The translations under genes and the position numbers were made by a program. DNA of 64,000 bases from Candidatus Gastranaerophilales bacterium (GTDB lineage Bacteria > Cyanobacteriota > Vampirovibrionia > Gastranaerophilales > Gastranaerophilaceae): NCBI GenBank assembly GCA_944323625.1, contig CALUTD010000003.1:62001-126000 (forward strand), written 5' to 3'. The notes beneath the pieces are model-generated. The model made no database searches, was not told the origin of the DNA, and was given only the letters and a program-made list of their open reading frames with translations. Shown here one piece after another: positions 62,802 to 64,000 of this stretch (its first letter is position 1; the number at the start of each line of letters is the position of its first letter).

Positions 62802-63203
62802 TTATTTATTTAGTTCTTTAGCCAATATTTCTTTAAAAGATTCTATAGGTTTAAAATAGTAGCCGCAATTTTCAGACATTACAGCGCCCATTTTAAATAT
62901 AATTTCTGACGGATATCTTCGGCAAATCCCCGGGCGGGTTTTATGTATTGTACAGATTCTTTTTTCTCTGTCAAATTTATTGCATTTAAAAACAAGTCCG
63001 TTTTCATCTTTGTCTATAATCTCCAAATAAGAATAAAACGGATGAAGTTTTTGAAGTTTTTTAAATTCTTCTTCGTCTTTTATTATATTTTTTCTTGAAT
63101 TAACATAGATTTTGCTGCAACAGTCGCCGCATCTTATACATTTTCCGTATTTGTAATATTTACGTCTTAAAATATATTTGTAAAAAAATTTTTTTAAATC
63201 CAT
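62802..63203 (-). CDS. YkgJ-family cysteine cluster protein
   Basis: 133 residues. CIRCGDCCSKIYV, FKCNKFDREKRICTIHKTRPGICRRYPSE and the final CGYYF cysteine match the YkgJ (CxxCxxCC) metal-chelating family (Zn or Fe-S cluster). The exact function is unknown. It lies 44 bases upstream of proB and 45 from divergent uvrC. It is likely co-transcribed with proBA. Confidence 0.85.
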   Translation of the reverse strand: MDLKKFFYKYILRRKYYKYGKCIRCGDCCSKIYVNSRKNIIKDEEEFKKLQKLHPFYSYLEIIDKDENGLVFKCNKFDREKRICTIHKTRPGICRRYPSEIIFKMGAVMSENCGYYFKPIESFKEILAKELNK

Positions 63204-63248
63204 ATAAGTATTATATCAGTAAACACAATTGTATTGTAAAATATAATT

Positions 63249-64000
63249 ATGGATATTAAGGAACAATTAAGACTCATACCCGAATCAAGCGGTTCTTATC
63301 AATTTTATGATAAGGACAATACAGTTATTTATGTTGGAAAAGCAAAAAATTTGAAAAAAAGAGTATCCAGCTATTTTAATAAAAAGCATACATCCGTAAA
63401 ACTTTTGGTTATGGTCCCTCAAATTGAAAGAATTGAATTTATAATTACCAATTCAGAAGTTGAAGCACTTATTTTGGAATCTCATCTTATAAAAAAATAT
63501 AAACCTAAATATAATGTTCTGTTGAAAGATGATAAAAAATTCCCGTATTTTCTAATAACAAAAGAGGAATATCCCCGTATTCTTGTTACAAGGAAGAGAA
63601 ATAAAAATCCTATTGAAGGTAAATATTACGGACCGTATACAAACGGTAAATCCATGTATACAACGCTTGATTTATTAAAAAGACTTTTTCCTTTAAAACA
63701 GTGTAAAACTCCTAAATTTAAAGACCGACCCTGTATATACTATCAGATAGGAAGATGTATGGCGCCTTGCCAGAGAATGATAACTCCCGAAGAATACAAA
63801 AAGCTAATTAAGAATGTTGAATTATTTTTATCGGGTAAACAAATGCAGCTGGTTCAAGAACTTAAGCGTATGATGGAAAAATATTCGGAGCTTGAAGAAT
63901 ATGAAAAGGCCGCAAAGTACCGTGACAGCTATTTTGATGTTTTAAAGACAATAGAAAAACAAAAAGTTGTATATGAAAATACAAATACTAATCAGGATAT
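63249..64000 (+). CDS. uvrC: Excinuclease ABC subunit C, cut by window end
   Basis: 250 codons visible from the ATG at 63249, open to the window end. The GIY-YIG nuclease domain is SGSYQFYD and YVGKAKNLKKR (residues 14-38). C152, C162, C170 and C174 form the Fe-S type Cys cluster at UvrC spacing. A UVR motif (EEYEKAAKYRD) lies near 210-225. It makes the 3' incision in nucleotide excision repair. The C-terminal RNase H-like domain is beyond the window. Confidence 0.95.
   Translation, partial: MDIKEQLRLIPESSGSYQFYDKDNTVIYVGKAKNLKKRVSSYFNKKHTSVKLLVMVPQIERIEFIITNSEVEALILESHLIKKYKPKYNVLLKDDKKFPYFLITKEEYPRILVTRKRNKNPIEGKYYGPYTNGKSMYTTLDLLKRLFPLKQCKTPKFKDRPCIYYQIGRCMAPCQRMITPEEYKKLIKNVELFLSGKQMQLVQELKRMMEKYSELEEYEKAAKYRDSYFDVLKTIEKQKVVYENTNTNQD

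Noticed and set aside
1-64000. tRNA, rRNA, CRISPR, insertion sequence or prophage
   Set aside because: I scanned for T-loop sequences, spaced direct repeats, transposase-like ORFs and integrase/structural phage genes and saw none; small or divergent ones could be missed without a tool.

Overview
The window is AT-rich, densely coded chromosomal DNA from a Gram-negative-type, probably anaerobic bacterium. The gene content fits the non-photosynthetic sister group of Cyanobacteria (Melainabacteria/Vampirovibrionia, most likely a gut Gastranaerophilales-like lineage). That placement is inference. It rests on a Ycf23/DUF561 protein (a family typical of cyanobacteria and plastids), a cyanobacterial-type VKOR-thioredoxin fusion, LPS-export genes (lptC, lptA, an MsbA-type exporter, TolC, a porin-like protein), a 2-oxoacid:ferredoxin oxidoreductase, and several lineage-type membrane-anchored or 'FG/FKG-tagged' hypothetical proteins. 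Stops are almost all TAA/TAG. TGA is also used as a stop (cyclase gene at 31.3 kb) and prfB is present, so the code is standard.

Layout. 0-4.2 kb: partial dnaJ-type gene, a secreted GHL10-type glycosidase coupled to dapF, a 31-residue membrane micro-ORF and a zinc-ribbon protein. 4.2-8 kb: a broken prepilin gene with a G9 tract, an SmtB-type zinc sensor, and a three-gene surface-glycan cluster whose two glycosyltransferases share a short basic module. 8.1-13 kb: a minus-strand run nadB-nadC-adk-map-BFN plus a DUF1858 gene. 13.2-19 kb: membrane metallopeptidase-like protein, amino-acid permease, mini-RNase III, HD hydrolase, and rimP-nusA preceded by a terminator-like leader. 19.1-32.4 kb: a membrane-anchored glycogen-synthase-like protein, an envelope cluster (msbA-UXS-porin-membrane protein), a lone GlmS-type SIS protein with TolC, then recG with an adenylate cyclase. 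32.5-43 kb: hypothetical anchored proteins, a GlcF/LutA-like Fe-S protein, lptC-lptA, an ArsB/NhaD-type carrier, prfB-metG, and rph. 43-53 kb: M48 peptidase with TPR, a pilin pseudogene, flavin reductase, MazG, aminotransferase, a prepilin gene with a G10 tract that is out of frame here, and korAB-VKOR-queH. 53-64 kb: GH38 mannosidase, metallopeptidase-like protein, Ycf23-like protein, a TOPRIM-only OLD-like protein, WG-repeat protein, ykgJ-proB-proA and the start of uvrC.

The most interesting signal is a set of three related type IV prepilin-like loci. One (47.7 kb) has an RBS and ATG followed by a run of ten Gs, and it would be in frame with the prepilin helix only with 8 or 11 Gs. A second (4.3 kb) keeps the same CTAC-Gn-TAGA cassette but has lost its start and carries two stops. 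A third (44.5 kb) is a frameshifted carboxy-terminal remnant. Together they look like phase-variable surface pilins with decayed relatives. A second theme is a group of otherwise unrelated proteins sharing a short amino-terminal F-G/F-K-G-like tag or an Ala-rich membrane anchor, including a glycogen synthase and a MazG pyrophosphohydrolase.

No tRNA, rRNA, CRISPR array, insertion sequence or prophage was recognised.
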